Positions 45,064 to 55,553 of a DNA stretch of 64,000 bases are shown here, piece after piece. The position numbers were made by a program, and so were the translations under genes. Origin of the DNA: a bacterium (GTDB lineage: Bacteria; Vulcanimicrobiota; JABDET01). The stretch covers positions 1-64,000 of the forward strand of contig JAJYZB010000013.1 of the NCBI GenBank assembly GCA_021800275.1. Reading direction: 5' to 3'. Every line of letters starts with the position of its first letter. Positions within the stretch are counted from its first letter, which is position 1. The notes beneath the pieces were generated by a model. That model had not been told where the DNA came from. It saw only the letters and a list, made by a program, of their open reading frames with translations, and searched no databases.

Positions 45064-47922
45064 TCAGTTCTCGTCAGAGTATAAAAGAGTTACAGGAAAA
45101 TGGAGAAAAAGAGTTTTAAAAGTCAGAGTTTCCAGTTTTTCACCTGTATAAAGATGGGTCCAATGCAAGGAGGTTTTTGTGGGTATTATTAAGCTGGTTT
45201 TTTCACGACAGAGGGGAGCTTCTTTCTCTATTCTTGCCACCATGTTTAAAAAACGAGGAACAGCAGCAATGATTCGAGTTCCTTTGTAGGTCCGCATAAA
45301 AGCAAAAACATGATCTTTAATAGGTCCAGCCGCTTTCAATGGTAGATAGTCCCCTTTTTGAAATAGCTCAGAATGAGATCTCCTGAAATTCAATGTTTTA
45401 TAGGTCAGATAGAGTTTCATTTTGTCGTTATCCAGATATTCTACCAGGTTTTTTGTCAATCTCTTTTGACTGCTGGGTTTTGATTTTTTTATCTGAGCTA
45501 GAGCTTTTATGTTTTTTAAAAAATCAACAGGTCTTCGGTTATCCGGATCAACCAGCGAAAAATTCCAGAGTTCTGTTCCTTGATAGAAATCTGGAACCCC
45601 TGGAGCAGTCATTTTAAGAAGAGCTTGAGATAAGGCATTAATCGATCCGTACAGAGCGACTCTTTTTACAAATTTTTGGAAGAGAGACAAAAAGTTATTT
45701 TTAGGAGTTTTCTTTAAGCAGCGGGTAATGAAATCTTTAACCCCTGTTTCATAAGCCTCATCTGGATTGATCCAGTTTGTATGGATTTTTGCTTCTCTCA
45801 GAGCTTTTACTATGAAGCCTTGAATCCTGGCAGTTATTTCTTCATGTGTTTTCCGATCAGGGAGATTGGCGGGCCAAATACTTAAAAGGCTCTGATAAAA
45901 AAGGTATTCTTCATTTTTGTCAGGGATCTCTTCTCCGCTGTTCCAATTTTTTTTTGAAAAATTAAAGCGGTGAAATCTTCCAAGGACTTCATTCCACTCT
46001 TCAGGCATTTCAGAAAGCACATTTAATCTAGCTCTGGCATCTTCGCTTCTTTTGGTATCATGGGTTGAAGTGGTATTCAAAGAATGGGGATAATTTTTCA
46101 GTTTATGCTGATTCCAGCGATCAAATTCAGATGAGGCAGATCCTAATTTCCATGGGTCCCCACCAACTTCATTGAGTGAAAGAAGAGGATAATAGCGGTA
46201 AAACGCTGTATCCTCCATCCCTTTTGCCATGATTTGACTGGTCAGCTGCTGAAATTTCATAACAAATTCCAGATGTTCAGAATTTTCAGGAGATCCGAAT
46301 GGAGGCTCTAAAAGGAGAATCTTTTCAATAAAATTAAAAATCGAAGGGCTGACTGTTGGATTATGTTCTGCAGCCCAGAGAGCAGCCTGTTTAATTCGCA
46401 TTTTTTCCTCTCTGGTGTAAGCATCTTTTTCGTTTTTATAAGTTCTGTAAACGGGGAAATAAGCCATGACTTCTCTTAAAGCAAAACGCAAAGTTTCAAG
46501 AGTAAAGTCTCTTGACCACCGATTCTGCTTTGCGATTTTATTCAATCGAACAGCCAGCATGTACAGCTCGCTCGCCATTTGTGTCAGCAGAAACAGTTTT
46601 TTAGAGGTGGCAGCATGCGTAAAAAAATTGCTGGATACATGGGTAAAATCCAGGTAAAAACGTGTTAACCTGCCAAGCCCGTCAGGATGAATAAAAAGTT
46701 TGTTAGAAAAATTTAGAAAATCATATCCTGTGGTCCCATGAACAGGCCATTTAGGATTTAACTTTTCTTGTGTCGTTAAGATTTTCTCCACGACCACATA
46801 AAAGGGTTTATCTGAAGAAATGGGTGGCAGAGACTGCAGGTGCTCCGAGCAGCCTTTTTGAAGCTGCTGTAGATAGGCATGAGGATCATATAATCCATCC
46901 ACGTGATCGATTCGAAATCCAGCCGCATCTCCTTGTAACACCAGATCAAAAGCCAGCTTATGGAGAGCATTAAAAACCTCAGGTTTTTCCACGCGAATCG
47001 CGGCAAGAGAATTGATATCGAAAAAGCGTCGGTAATTGATCTCATCTGCTGCCACTCCCCAGTAGCATAAATGAAAGGCTTGAGCATTTAACAAATCTTC
47101 CAAAATATTGAAGCTTTCGGGAACGCCTTTTTCTCCATTGATTCTTAAAATCTGATTATTGAGAAGAGCTGTAAATGTTTGATCCTGTTCATGCAGGCCA
47201 GCGATCCTTTTTTTTATAACCTCTTTTTCACGCTGTCGTTCTCTCAGCTTTTCTTCATCTCGTTCCACTCTTTCAGGAAGATAGTTCAGAGCGGTTAAAA
47301 TGCTTTCCAGCTCAATTGTCCCAGGGTCAGTCTCGCCTCGTTCCAATTTTATCTTTTCCAATACAGGAGTTAAAATCGTCACATAACTTTTTGGAGCAAG
47401 AGGAAAAATCAGCGATCCATACTGTATGGAAAACCCTCCATTTTCATAATTGAGAGCGATGCCTTGATTTTCTAGGACTTTCCCATAAGGCTCCCCGAGG
47501 AAGGGAAGAAGAATTTTATTCAACATATTGTGAACAGGGGGCTCCCAGTTAATATCAAAATAGTCTGAATAAGGAGAGCTGGGTCCATTTTCCAGAACAC
47601 TATACCACCACTGATTGCCAGCGTGATCCACTGCCATATGATTGGGAACCAGATCCAGGATCAATCCCATATTATGTTTTTTTAAGACTGCTGTCAAATT
47701 TTTGAAATCTTCTTCTGAACCACATTCTGGGTTTAATTTTTCATGATTGATTATATCATATCCATGCTGGCTGCCAGGCTTGGCTTCAAAAATTGGGGAT
47801 GAATACAGATCCGTAATTCCGAGATCCGATAGATAAGGAATAATTTTTGCAGCATCAGAAAATTTAAATTTTTTATTAAACTGAACCCGGTAGGTTGAAA
47901 TCGGAATCCGCAGCATCACCAT
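45064..47922 (-). CDS. treY: Maltooligosyl trehalose synthase
   Basis: 952 residues, GH13 family. It turns the reducing end of maltodextrins into a trehalosyl unit. STYRVQFNKKFKF, YSSPIFEAKPGSQHGYDIINHEKLNPE, GLILDLVPNHMAV and AAGFRIDHVDGLYDP show the barrel and active site; FYVVVEKIL provides the acid. The TreZ hydrolase that would release trehalose is not in the window. It overlaps the PrsW-like gene by seven bases. Confidence 0.93.
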   Translation of the reverse strand: MVMLRIPISTYRVQFNKKFKFSDAAKIIPYLSDLGITDLYSSPIFEAKPGSQHGYDIINHEKLNPECGSEEDFKNLTAVLKKHNMGLILDLVPNHMAVDHAGNQWWYSVLENGPSSPYSDYFDINWEPPVHNMLNKILLPFLGEPYGKVLENQGIALNYENGGFSIQYGSLIFPLAPKSYVTILTPVLEKIKLERGETDPGTIELESILTALNYLPERVERDEEKLRERQREKEVIKKRIAGLHEQDQTFTALLNNQILRINGEKGVPESFNILEDLLNAQAFHLCYWGVAADEINYRRFFDINSLAAIRVEKPEVFNALHKLAFDLVLQGDAAGFRIDHVDGLYDPHAYLQQLQKGCSEHLQSLPPISSDKPFYVVVEKILTTQEKLNPKWPVHGTTGYDFLNFSNKLFIHPDGLGRLTRFYLDFTHVSSNFFTHAATSKKLFLLTQMASELYMLAVRLNKIAKQNRWSRDFTLETLRFALREVMAYFPVYRTYKNEKDAYTREEKMRIKQAALWAAEHNPTVSPSIFNFIEKILLLEPPFGSPENSEHLEFVMKFQQLTSQIMAKGMEDTAFYRYYPLLSLNEVGGDPWKLGSASSEFDRWNQHKLKNYPHSLNTTSTHDTKRSEDARARLNVLSEMPEEWNEVLGRFHRFNFSKKNWNSGEEIPDKNEEYLFYQSLLSIWPANLPDRKTHEEITARIQGFIVKALREAKIHTNWINPDEAYETGVKDFITRCLKKTPKNNFLSLFQKFVKRVALYGSINALSQALLKMTAPGVPDFYQGTELWNFSLVDPDNRRPVDFLKNIKALAQIKKSKPSSQKRLTKNLVEYLDNDKMKLYLTYKTLNFRRSHSELFQKGDYLPLKAAGPIKDHVFAFMRTYKGTRIIAAVPRFLNMVARIEKEAPLCREKTSLIIPTKTSLHWTHLYTGEKLETLTFKTLFLHFPVTLLYSDEN

Positions 47923-48851
47923 GATTCTCTTTCAACTTCAGGTCGTTTTCTCTCGTCATCTTTTGGGCGAGCGAATAAGTGCAGCGCTTTTTCTTTAAAA
48001 GGGGATACTTCTTCTGCCCATCTGATTCTTTTTTTTATCCAGCCGTACATGACGAAGAATAGAACCAGATCCAATAGTAATCCAACGATCACATAAGGTG
48101 GATGAGCCATCACTGAAAAGAGCATAAAATCCCAAAGTCCATGGGAAAAAGCGCCTAGCGCAAACCACTTGGTTAAATCTTTGCGTTCCTCAGGATGATA
48201 TATACCCCTGGCTATGCCATACCCCCAGAAACTGGAAAAGAGGACATGAGCTGGAACAGCCACCAGAGCTCTGATAAAAATTGCTTTCCATCCAAAAATA
48301 AATAGATAGCCAATAGTTTCAAAAGTGGCAAACCCTAAAGCTGCAGCAGAAGAGTACACAATTCCATCTATCGGCTCATTCAGGTCAGGACAATCATAGA
48401 TCGAATTAGCTGTATTTTGCAGCACAGGAAGTTCCTCATTTTTATTCTGTCTGAATTTTCGAATCAGGGAATCTACAGGCGCTGGAAGTTTAATGACAAA
48501 TATGGGCTGCAAATTCTTGTTTTGAATTTTTAATTTTGGCGCAAGAACTTTGACTACAGCTAAAAATTTTACAAATTCTTCAATAGGTCCAATAATAAAA
48601 AAACAGATGACAAACAACAAAGGGATCGGCACCAGTGCTAACTGGTTGTTATTGGGATTGAAACCCAGCAGGAGTTCTAATGCGATGGCTTCTATAATAG
48701 CTGCCATAAAAGAGAAGGCTGCCCCCCAAACAAATGTTTTTAAAACAAGCTTTTTGGGTTCAGGTTCATAAACATCCAAATGATAAACGTACCAGAGCCA
48801 AAAAATCCCTGGAGCCATTCCAATTATCAGTATGAATAATGGATTTCCCAT
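47916..48851 (-). CDS. PrsW-like intramembrane metalloprotease
   Basis: 311 residues, about eight hydrophobic segments. The CAAX/PrsW glutamate pair is in GPIEEFVKFLAVV. Further conserved segments are AALGFATFETIGYLF, VPAHVLFSSFWGYGIA and GAFSHGLWDFMLFS with the histidines. In Bacillus PrsW cleaves an anti-sigma factor; the target here is unknown. The 3' end overlaps treY, so they are co-transcribed, although no shared role is obvious. Confidence 0.82.
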   Translation of the reverse strand: MGNPLFILIIGMAPGIFWLWYVYHLDVYEPEPKKLVLKTFVWGAAFSFMAAIIEAIALELLLGFNPNNNQLALVPIPLLFVICFFIIGPIEEFVKFLAVVKVLAPKLKIQNKNLQPIFVIKLPAPVDSLIRKFRQNKNEELPVLQNTANSIYDCPDLNEPIDGIVYSSAAALGFATFETIGYLFIFGWKAIFIRALVAVPAHVLFSSFWGYGIARGIYHPEERKDLTKWFALGAFSHGLWDFMLFSVMAHPPYVIVGLLLDLVLFFVMYGWIKKRIRWAEEVSPFKEKALHLFARPKDDERKRPEVERESW

Positions 48852-49197
48852 GGCAAATGATTTAAAGCAGAATTATCTAAATAATGCTATTATTCCTCTG
48901 CTGAACGAGAGATTGACATGTTAAAACATAAAGCAGTAATTGTAGGAAAAGGAGAGAAGAGTATCATTGTGCTCAATGAATCCAGAGCTGCAGTAAAAAC
49001 TTGCAGAGACTATCAGGATAGAAAATACTTGTCTTCCATTGAAGCCGCGCAGGGGGCTCGAGGTATCAGTTAGATTTAGGTGCGAAAAAGATAAACTTTC
49101 GTGTGCTTCAGAGCCAGTGTGCGGCTAAAAGTCCCCAAGGACGTGGTGAAGAAAATCAATAAGATTTTTGTAGTTAGAAGTAAAGGAGGTTATTGAA
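48852..49197 (+). other. Intergenic region and possible leader of the phosphoketolase gene
   Basis: 346 bases between the divergent PrsW-like and phosphoketolase genes. A TATTAT at about 48888 could be a -10 box. A 51-codon frame (48918-49073, starting MLKHKAVIVGKGEK) is open but has a weak ribosome binding site and no homology I know. Between 49080 and 49150 there are short stems (CGAAA/TTTCG, GCC/GGC, GTCC/GGAC). I cannot match a known riboswitch. AAAGGAGG lies just before the ATG at 49198. Confidence 0.4.
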
Positions 49198-51573
49198 ATG
49201 ATAAAACAGCCGCAGTCTGTAAAAGAACCCCTGTCTGAGAAAGAATTAAATCAAGTCAATGCTTACTGGAGAGCAGCCAACTATCTTTCTGTGGGTCAGA
49301 TCTATCTGCGTGACAATCCTTTATTAAAAGAGCCCTTAAAAAAAGAACATATTAAACCTCGTCTTTTAGGGCACTGGGGCACAACTCCTGGTTTAAATTT
49401 TATTTATGCCCATTTGAACAGAATTATTAAGAAATACGATTTGAATATGATTTATATAACAGGACCAGGACATGGGGGACCAGGATTAGTGGCTAACACT
49501 TATCTTGAAGGGACTTACAGTGAATTTTATCCAAATGTTTCCCAGGATGAAGAGGGGTTAAAAAAACTTTTTACTCAGTTTTCTTATCCTGGAGGGATTC
49601 CAAGTCATGTGGCTCCTGAAACTCCAGGGTCAATTCATGAAGGAGGGGAATTGGGATATTCTTTAGCCCATGCTTATGGCGCTATTTTTGACAATCCTGA
49701 TTTATGGGCAGCGTGTGTGGTGGGAGATGGAGAAGCTGAAACAGGTCCACTGGCAGGAAGTTGGCATTCTAATAAGTTTTTAAATCCAGTGAGGGATGGA
49801 GTGGTTCTGCCTATTCTCCATTTGAATGGCTATAAAATTGCAAATCCTGCGGTGTTAGCTAGAATCAGCAGAAAAGAATTGGAAGAACTTTTCCGGGGAT
49901 ATGGCTATTCTCCTTATTGGGTTGAAGGACAGGATCCGCTCCACGTTCATCAGGTCATGGCTGAGGTTTTAGATCAAATCGTAGAAAAGATACGAGACAT
50001 TCAAGCAAGAGCCAGGAAAGAAGGGGAGACAAAAAGACCTGAATGGCCCATGATCATTTTTAAGACTCCAAAAGGATGGACAGGTCCAAAAATAGTGGAT
50101 GGGCTTCCTGTTGAAGGGAGTTTTAGGGCTCACCAAGTTCCTGTTTCAGATTTAGAGAAAAAACCTGAACATTTAAAAATTCTTGAGGAATGGCTTAAAA
50201 GTTATCGCCCCCAGGAGCTGTTTGAGGAATCAGGAAAATTAAAAAAAGAGTTGTCCACCTCAGCCCCTCAAGGAAATTCTAGAATGGGAGCCAATCCTCA
50301 TGCCAATGGCGGGATTCTGCTAAAGGATCTCAGACTGCCGGATTTTACGCAGTATGCAGTTAAAGTAGAAGATCCAGGCAGAGCATCAGCAGAAGGGACC
50401 AGAATTTTAGGAAAGTTTGTCAGGGATATTTTAAAACAAAATCCTGAAAATTTTAGAGTTTTTGGACCGGATGAAACAGCTTCTAATCGTTTAGATGATC
50501 TTTTTGAAGTGACCAATCGGGTCTGGATGGCTGATCTTGATCCACGGGATCAACATCTTTCTCCTGATGGAAAAGTGATGGAAGTTTTAAGTGAGCATTT
50601 AATTGAAGGCTGGCTTGAGGGGTATCTTTTAACTGGAAGGCATGGGCTTTTTTCCTGCTACGAAGCTTTTATTCATATTGTGGATTCCATGTTTAATCAA
50701 TATGCAAAATGGTTGAAAGTCTGCCGTGATATTCCGTGGAGAAGACCTATCTCTTCTTTAAACATTCTTTTAACTTCTCATGTCTGGAGGCAGGATCACA
50801 ATGGGTTCAGTCATCAAGATCCAGGATTCATTGACCATGTGGTTAATAAAAAAGCTGACATTATTCGGGTTTATCTTCCTCCTGATGCCAATACTCTTTT
50901 ATCAGTGGCTGATCACTGTTTTAAAAGTCGAAATTATGTGAATGTGATTGTGGCGGGGAAGCAGCCTGAGCTGCAGTGGCTGGATATGCCTGAGGCGATC
51001 AGACACTGCACTTCAGGGTTAGGAATTTGGGAATGGGCTTCTAATGATAAAGACGGGGAGCCGGATCTGGTTATGGCATGCGCTGGAGATGTGCCAACCC
51101 TTGAAACTTTAGCAGCCGTTAAAATTTTAAGAGAACTGGCTCCAGAGTTGAAAGTTAGGGTAATCAATATTGTGGACTTAATGACCCTTCAGCCTCAGAG
51201 TGAACACCCTCATGGGTTGAATGACAAAGATTTTGATGATTTGTTTACGAAAGATAAACCGATCATCTTTGCTTTCCACGGCTACCCCTGGCTGATTCAC
51301 CGCTTAATATACAGGAGAACCAATCATAACAATCTGCATGTTCGAGGGTACAAAGAAGAAGGGACCACCACAACTCCTTTTGATATGGTGGTTTTGAATG
51401 AGATGGACCGATTTCACCTAGTTAGGGATGCTGCAGATCGAGTTCCTGCTTTAAAATCTAAAGCCGCTTATTTAAAACAGTTTGTTCGGGACAAGCTTTT
51501 AGAACATAAAGAGTATATTAGAGAACATGGGGAAGATAGGCCTGAAATACAAAACTGGAAGTGGGAAGATTAG
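49198..51573 (+). CDS. xfp: Phosphoketolase (xylulose-5-phosphate / fructose-6-phosphate)
   Basis: 791 residues, a thiamine diphosphate enzyme giving acetyl phosphate and an aldose phosphate. [57 protein letters not shown] and [19 protein letters not shown] cover the cofactor and phosphate sites. Length is normal. It has its own AAAGGAGG site and is followed after ten bases by the HlyD-like gene; whether the exporter shares its message is not clear. Confidence 0.96.
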   Translation: MIKQPQSVKEPLSEKELNQVNAYWRAANYLSVGQIYLRDNPLLKEPLKKEHIKPRLLGHWGTTPGLNFIYAHLNRIIKKYDLNMIYITGPGHGGPGLVANTYLEGTYSEFYPNVSQDEEGLKKLFTQFSYPGGIPSHVAPETPGSIHEGGELGYSLAHAYGAIFDNPDLWAACVVGDGEAETGPLAGSWHSNKFLNPVRDGVVLPILHLNGYKIANPAVLARISRKELEELFRGYGYSPYWVEGQDPLHVHQVMAEVLDQIVEKIRDIQARARKEGETKRPEWPMIIFKTPKGWTGPKIVDGLPVEGSFRAHQVPVSDLEKKPEHLKILEEWLKSYRPQELFEESGKLKKELSTSAPQGNSRMGANPHANGGILLKDLRLPDFTQYAVKVEDPGRASAEGTRILGKFVRDILKQNPENFRVFGPDETASNRLDDLFEVTNRVWMADLDPRDQHLSPDGKVMEVLSEHLIEGWLEGYLLTGRHGLFSCYEAFIHIVDSMFNQYAKWLKVCRDIPWRRPISSLNILLTSHVWRQDHNGFSHQDPGFIDHVVNKKADIIRVYLPPDANTLLSVADHCFKSRNYVNVIVAGKQPELQWLDMPEAIRHCTSGLGIWEWASNDKDGEPDLVMACAGDVPTLETLAAVKILRELAPELKVRVINIVDLMTLQPQSEHPHGLNDKDFDDLFTKDKPIIFAFHGYPWLIHRLIYRRTNHNNLHVRGYKEEGTTTTPFDMVVLNEMDRFHLVRDAADRVPALKSKAAYLKQFVRDKLLEHKEYIREHGEDRPEIQNWKWED

Positions 51574-51582
51574 GTTGAGAGG

Positions 51583-52725
51583 ATGAGAAAAGTCAGGATA
51601 GGATTTTTAATTTTAATTGGTCTTGCTGCATTCGTTTACATTGTTTTTTATCTGTTTAAAGTTTTTTTTAAACCTCATTCTAAAGCCCTTGTTGTTTATG
51701 GAAATATTGAAGCCACAACCGTTAATTTAAGTTTTCAGATTCCAGGGTTGATGATTAAGAGATTAGCCAGGCAGGGAGAATTTATTCGAAAAAGGGAAGT
51801 AGTTGCCCTTTTAGATACAAGTTTATTCAAAAAGCAGATAGCAGAACAAAAAGCCGATGTGCGAGCTGCAAAATGGGCTTTAAAAGAGCTTCTGCGCGGA
51901 TCGCGGACTGAAGATATTGCTCAGGCAAAAGCTCTGGAACAGCAGAAAAGGTTTGCCCTTAAAGAATTACTGCGAGGTTCCCGTACTGAGGATATTGCTC
52001 GAGCAAGAGAAGCTGCAGTTCAGGCAAAAGTTTCCATGTTAAGAGCTGAAAGTGAGTATCACCGAGAAAAACAGCTGTATCTTCAGGGATTTATTTCGGC
52101 TCAGGATGAGATTAATGAAAGAGCTTCTTATAGAACAGCTCTCATGGATTATAGACAAGCAGAGGAGTATTATAAAGAGGTTTTGAAAGGGCCTCGAATT
52201 GAAGATATTCAGCAGGCTGAACAAGCGCTGAAACAGGCAGAAGAAAATTATAAAGAAGTTTTAAAAGGTCCAAGGATTGAGGTGATTCAGCAAGCCAGAG
52301 CTAATTTGAAAGCAGCAGAAGCCCTTTTAGCTCAATCTGAAATTAATCTGGGATATGCGACTCTGCGGTCCCCGCTGTCAGGGATCGTTTTAAGCAGAGA
52401 TTCTGAAGCAGGAGAATATCTTTATGCAGGAACACCGGTTGTTACTGCAGCGAATTTAAGTCAAGTCTGGCTCAGGGGATATGTAGATGAAGCAGATTTG
52501 GGGAAAATTAAATATCATGAACCTGCAGAAGTGATGACAGACACATACCCTGGAAAAGTATTTAAGGGATGGGTGGCTTTCATTTCTTCAGAAGCTGAAT
52601 TCACGCCTAAGACTGTCCAGACCAGAAGAGAAAGAACAACTCTGGTTTATCGTGTTAGAATTGACGTGAATAATCCTGGATTTGTTTTAAAACCTGGAAT
52701 GCCTGCAGAAGCGAAGCTCTATTAA
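51583..52725 (+). CDS. HlyD/YbhG-type membrane fusion protein
   Basis: 380 residues. One N-terminal membrane helix (IGFLILIGLAAFVYIVFYLF), a lipoyl half-motif, and a coiled-coil hairpin holding two pairs of repeated segments (ALKELLRGSRTEDIA twice; YKEVLKGPRIE twice). The second lipoyl half is LGYATLRSPLSGIVLSRDSEAGEYL. It joins the ABC transporter of the next four genes to the outer membrane. The next gene begins with an ATGG at its TAA (one-base overlap). Confidence 0.88.
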   Translation: MRKVRIGFLILIGLAAFVYIVFYLFKVFFKPHSKALVVYGNIEATTVNLSFQIPGLMIKRLARQGEFIRKREVVALLDTSLFKKQIAEQKADVRAAKWALKELLRGSRTEDIAQAKALEQQKRFALKELLRGSRTEDIARAREAAVQAKVSMLRAESEYHREKQLYLQGFISAQDEINERASYRTALMDYRQAEEYYKEVLKGPRIEDIQQAEQALKQAEENYKEVLKGPRIEVIQQARANLKAAEALLAQSEINLGYATLRSPLSGIVLSRDSEAGEYLYAGTPVVTAANLSQVWLRGYVDEADLGKIKYHEPAEVMTDTYPGKVFKGWVAFISSEAEFTPKTVQTRRERTTLVYRVRIDVNNPGFVLKPGMPAEAKLY

Positions 52726-53648
52726 TGGATGCAATTTCTGTTTCTTCTGTTTCTAAATCTTTTGGAACGATTCAGGCTGTGAAAGAATTGTCATTTTCAG
52801 TTCCATCTGGAGAGATTTTTGGACTGGTAGGTCCTGATGGTTCTGGAAAAACAACAACCATGCGCATGCTGACAGGGATTATGCTTTCTGACTCAGGAAC
52901 AATCAGAGTGCTGGGAAAAGAGATTGGGCTTCACTCAAAAAGCGCTAAAGATGAAATCGGTTATATGAGTCAGAGATTTGGTCTTTATCCTGATCTCACG
53001 GTTATGGAGAATCTTCGTTTTTTTGCGGATCTTTACGGAGTTTCTCGAAAAGAAAGAGAGTCCTCATCTGAAAGACTTTTAGAATTCAGCAGACTGTCTC
53101 TTTTTAAACATCGTCCGGCAGGGAAACTTTCGGGAGGAATGAAGCAGAAACTCGGGTTGATGTGCGCTTTAATTCATACCCCAAAAGTTTTATTTTTAGA
53201 TGAACCAACGTTTGGCGTGGATCCAGTGTCTCGATACGATTTCTGGCTGATCCTTTATCAGCTTTTAAAAGAGCATGTTACTATTTTCGTTTCTACCGCT
53301 TATTTGGATGAAGCTGAACGATGTGGACGTGTTGGATTCATGCATAAAGGAAGTTTATTAAGAGCTGATTCGCCGGAGAATTTAAAAGCAGGGTTGACCG
53401 AAAAAATTTTAGAGTTGGAATTAAAAGAAAACAGGCGCGCTGCTGCTGTTCTCCAAAATGAGTTTGGGTCTCGTTCTGTCAGCGTCTATGGAGGGAGAAT
53501 TCATATTGCAGTCAAAGATTACGAAAAAACTTCGGAGACAGCTTTAAACCTCCTTAAGGCGCAGAACATAAAGGTGGACGCAGTGAGACAAGTGCCTCCC
53601 AGTCTTGAAGATGTGTTTGTCGCCACCCTTTTATCAGCTCGGAATTAA
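52725..53648 (+). CDS. ABC transporter ATP-binding protein, first (YbhF-like)
   Basis: 307 residues. Walker A GPDGSGKTTTMRML, signature KLSGGMKQKLGLMCAL and Walker B VLFLDEPTFGVDP are intact. With the second ATPase it corresponds to the two halves of YbhF, here split into two genes. It powers the ABC-2 permeases downstream. Confidence 0.92.
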   Translation: MDAISVSSVSKSFGTIQAVKELSFSVPSGEIFGLVGPDGSGKTTTMRMLTGIMLSDSGTIRVLGKEIGLHSKSAKDEIGYMSQRFGLYPDLTVMENLRFFADLYGVSRKERESSSERLLEFSRLSLFKHRPAGKLSGGMKQKLGLMCALIHTPKVLFLDEPTFGVDPVSRYDFWLILYQLLKEHVTIFVSTAYLDEAERCGRVGFMHKGSLLRADSPENLKAGLTEKILELELKENRRAAAVLQNEFGSRSVSVYGGRIHIAVKDYEKTSETALNLLKAQNIKVDAVRQVPPSLEDVFVATLLSARN

Positions 53649-53649
53649 A

Positions 53650-54423
53650 ATGGATGATTACAGTGTGGTGGTCACAAATTTAACGAAGCGGTTTGGCAGC
53701 TTCACAGCTGTGGATCATTTAAATTTAAAGGTTGTGAAAGGGGAAATTTTTGGGTTTTTAGGACCGAATGGATCAGGCAAATCCACAACCATTCGGATGC
53801 TGTGTGGAATTTTGAACCCAACAGAAGGAACAGCCATTGTCGCAGGGCTGGATTTAGCGACCATGGCTGAAAGGATTAAATCCAACATTGGTTACATGAG
53901 CCAGAAATTTTCTCTTTATGAGGATTTAACAGTTGAACAAAATTTAAATTTCTGGGCAGGGATTTATAAAGTTGATCCTCAGTTAAAAGAGAAACGGAAA
54001 AACTGGGTGATTCAAATGGCGAATTTAGAAGAGCAGAGAGAACGAATTACAGGAACTCTGCCTGTTGGATGGAAGCAGAGATTAGCTTTTGGATGTTCTA
54101 TTTTGCATGAACCCCCTGTTCTTTTTTTAGATGAGCCCACATCAGGAGTGGATCCTCTTTCTCGAAGAGATTTCTGGAATTTAATTCAGGAGCTGGCAGC
54201 AAAAGGGATGACAATTTTTGTGACGACTCATTATATGGATGAAGCGGAGTACTGCGATCGTCTTGGGTTGATTTATATGGGGAAGCTGATTGCTTTAGGC
54301 TCTCCTGAAGAATTGAAAACAAACTATTTTAAAAAAGAATTCCTTGAAAATAAAGAAATTACGCGCCCTTCTTTAGAGGATGTATTTGTTTCTTTAATTC
54401 GAGAAATGAGGGGGGATTCTTGA
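53650..54423 (+). CDS. ABC transporter ATP-binding protein, second (YbhF-like)
   Basis: 257 residues from the ATG at 53650; an in-frame ATG at 53605 would overlap the preceding gene by 44 bases and lacks support. Walker A GPNGSGKSTTIRML and Walker B VLFLDEPTSGVDP are normal, but the signature is LPVGWKQ instead of LSGGxxQ. This fits an asymmetric ATPase pair. It overlaps the next start by four bases (TTGA). Confidence 0.9.
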   Translation: MDDYSVVVTNLTKRFGSFTAVDHLNLKVVKGEIFGFLGPNGSGKSTTIRMLCGILNPTEGTAIVAGLDLATMAERIKSNIGYMSQKFSLYEDLTVEQNLNFWAGIYKVDPQLKEKRKNWVIQMANLEEQRERITGTLPVGWKQRLAFGCSILHEPPVLFLDEPTSGVDPLSRRDFWNLIQELAAKGMTIFVTTHYMDEAEYCDRLGLIYMGKLIALGSPEELKTNYFKKEFLENKEITRPSLEDVFVSLIREMRGDS

Positions 54424-55553
54424 AGTTCGGGAGACTTGCAGCAGTAGCGCGAAAAGAATTTCTGCATCTTCTGAGGGATTGGAGAAGTCTTGTGACAGGA
54501 ATCGGGATTCCGCTTTTTATGCTTTTTATGTTTGGATTTGCTCTTTCATTAGATGTTGATCATGTTTCAACAGTGGTCTGGGATCAAAGCATGACCCATC
54601 AGAGCAGAGATTTAATCAGCCGTTTTGCTGGTTCCCGTTATTTTTCACTGATTGGATTTGTAAATAATTATAAGGCGTTGAAACAGGATATTGATAAAAG
54701 AAAAGTGATGATGGGACTGGTCATTCCAATAGGATTTGCCGAAAAAGTAGAGTCCGGGCAAAAGGCAAGGGTGCAGGTTATTTTAGATGGGAGTGATGCA
54801 AATACAGCCAGTATTATTTTAGGATATGCAAATGCCATTGTTCAGGGGTATTCAGCAAAAGTTCAGCTGAAGTATTTAAATCGTTATGGGGAACAGCCTG
54901 CTGTTGGACAGGCTGAATTAGATCCTGTTATCTGGTTTAATTCGAACCTGGAATCCAAGTATTTTTTAGTGCCCGGGTTAATTGTATTGATCATGATGGT
55001 CATAGGAACTCTTTTAACTTCATTAACCATTGCGAAAGAGTGGGAAAATGGGACAATAGAGCAGCTTCTTTCATCCCCTGTTACTCCTTTTGAAGTGGTG
55101 GTGGGAAAATTTATCCCTTATTTCTGTTTAGGGATGTTTGATATGATCATCTGTTTAGCAGTCGGTGTTTTTGTTTTTCATATTGCTTTTCGCGGCAGCC
55201 TTCTTTTATTTTTTCTCCTGTCCGGACTTTATTTAAGCGGAACCCTTGGGACAGGGATGTTAATCAGTATCCTGACCAGAAAACAGTTGAATGCCAATCA
55301 AGTGGCAATGATGGTCTCATTTCTTCCTTCTTTTCTTTTGTCAGGTTTTGTTTTTCCTGTTTCCAACATGCCGAAAATTCTCCAAGCCATTACTTATCTG
55401 GTTCCTGCCCGCTACTTCATTATTGTGGTTCGAGGGGTTTATTTAAAAGGTGTTGGCATCCGATCACTCTGGCTTCAGTCTTTATTTTTACTTCTTTTTG
55501 CGGGAATCACTTTTGCCGCTTCTCTTCACTTTTATAAAAGGAGACTCGAATGA
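54420..55553 (+). CDS. ABC-2 type permease, first
   Basis: 377 residues. A TTG start overlaps the upstream stop (TTGA). The N-terminal helix RSLVTGIGIPLFMLFMFGFAL precedes a large periplasmic domain. Five C-terminal helices follow, with NGTIEQLLSSPVTPFEVVVGKFIPY typical of YbhS/YbhR. It exports an unknown substrate. Confidence 0.9.
   Translation: MKFGRLAAVARKEFLHLLRDWRSLVTGIGIPLFMLFMFGFALSLDVDHVSTVVWDQSMTHQSRDLISRFAGSRYFSLIGFVNNYKALKQDIDKRKVMMGLVIPIGFAEKVESGQKARVQVILDGSDANTASIILGYANAIVQGYSAKVQLKYLNRYGEQPAVGQAELDPVIWFNSNLESKYFLVPGLIVLIMMVIGTLLTSLTIAKEWENGTIEQLLSSPVTPFEVVVGKFIPYFCLGMFDMIICLAVGVFVFHIAFRGSLLLFFLLSGLYLSGTLGTGMLISILTRKQLNANQVAMMVSFLPSFLLSGFVFPVSNMPKILQAITYLVPARYFIIVVRGVYLKGVGIRSLWLQSLFLLLFAGITFAASLHFYKRRLE

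Noticed and set aside
46466-46973. Short open frames opposite treY
   Set aside because: Antisense to conserved GH13 sequence without independent support.
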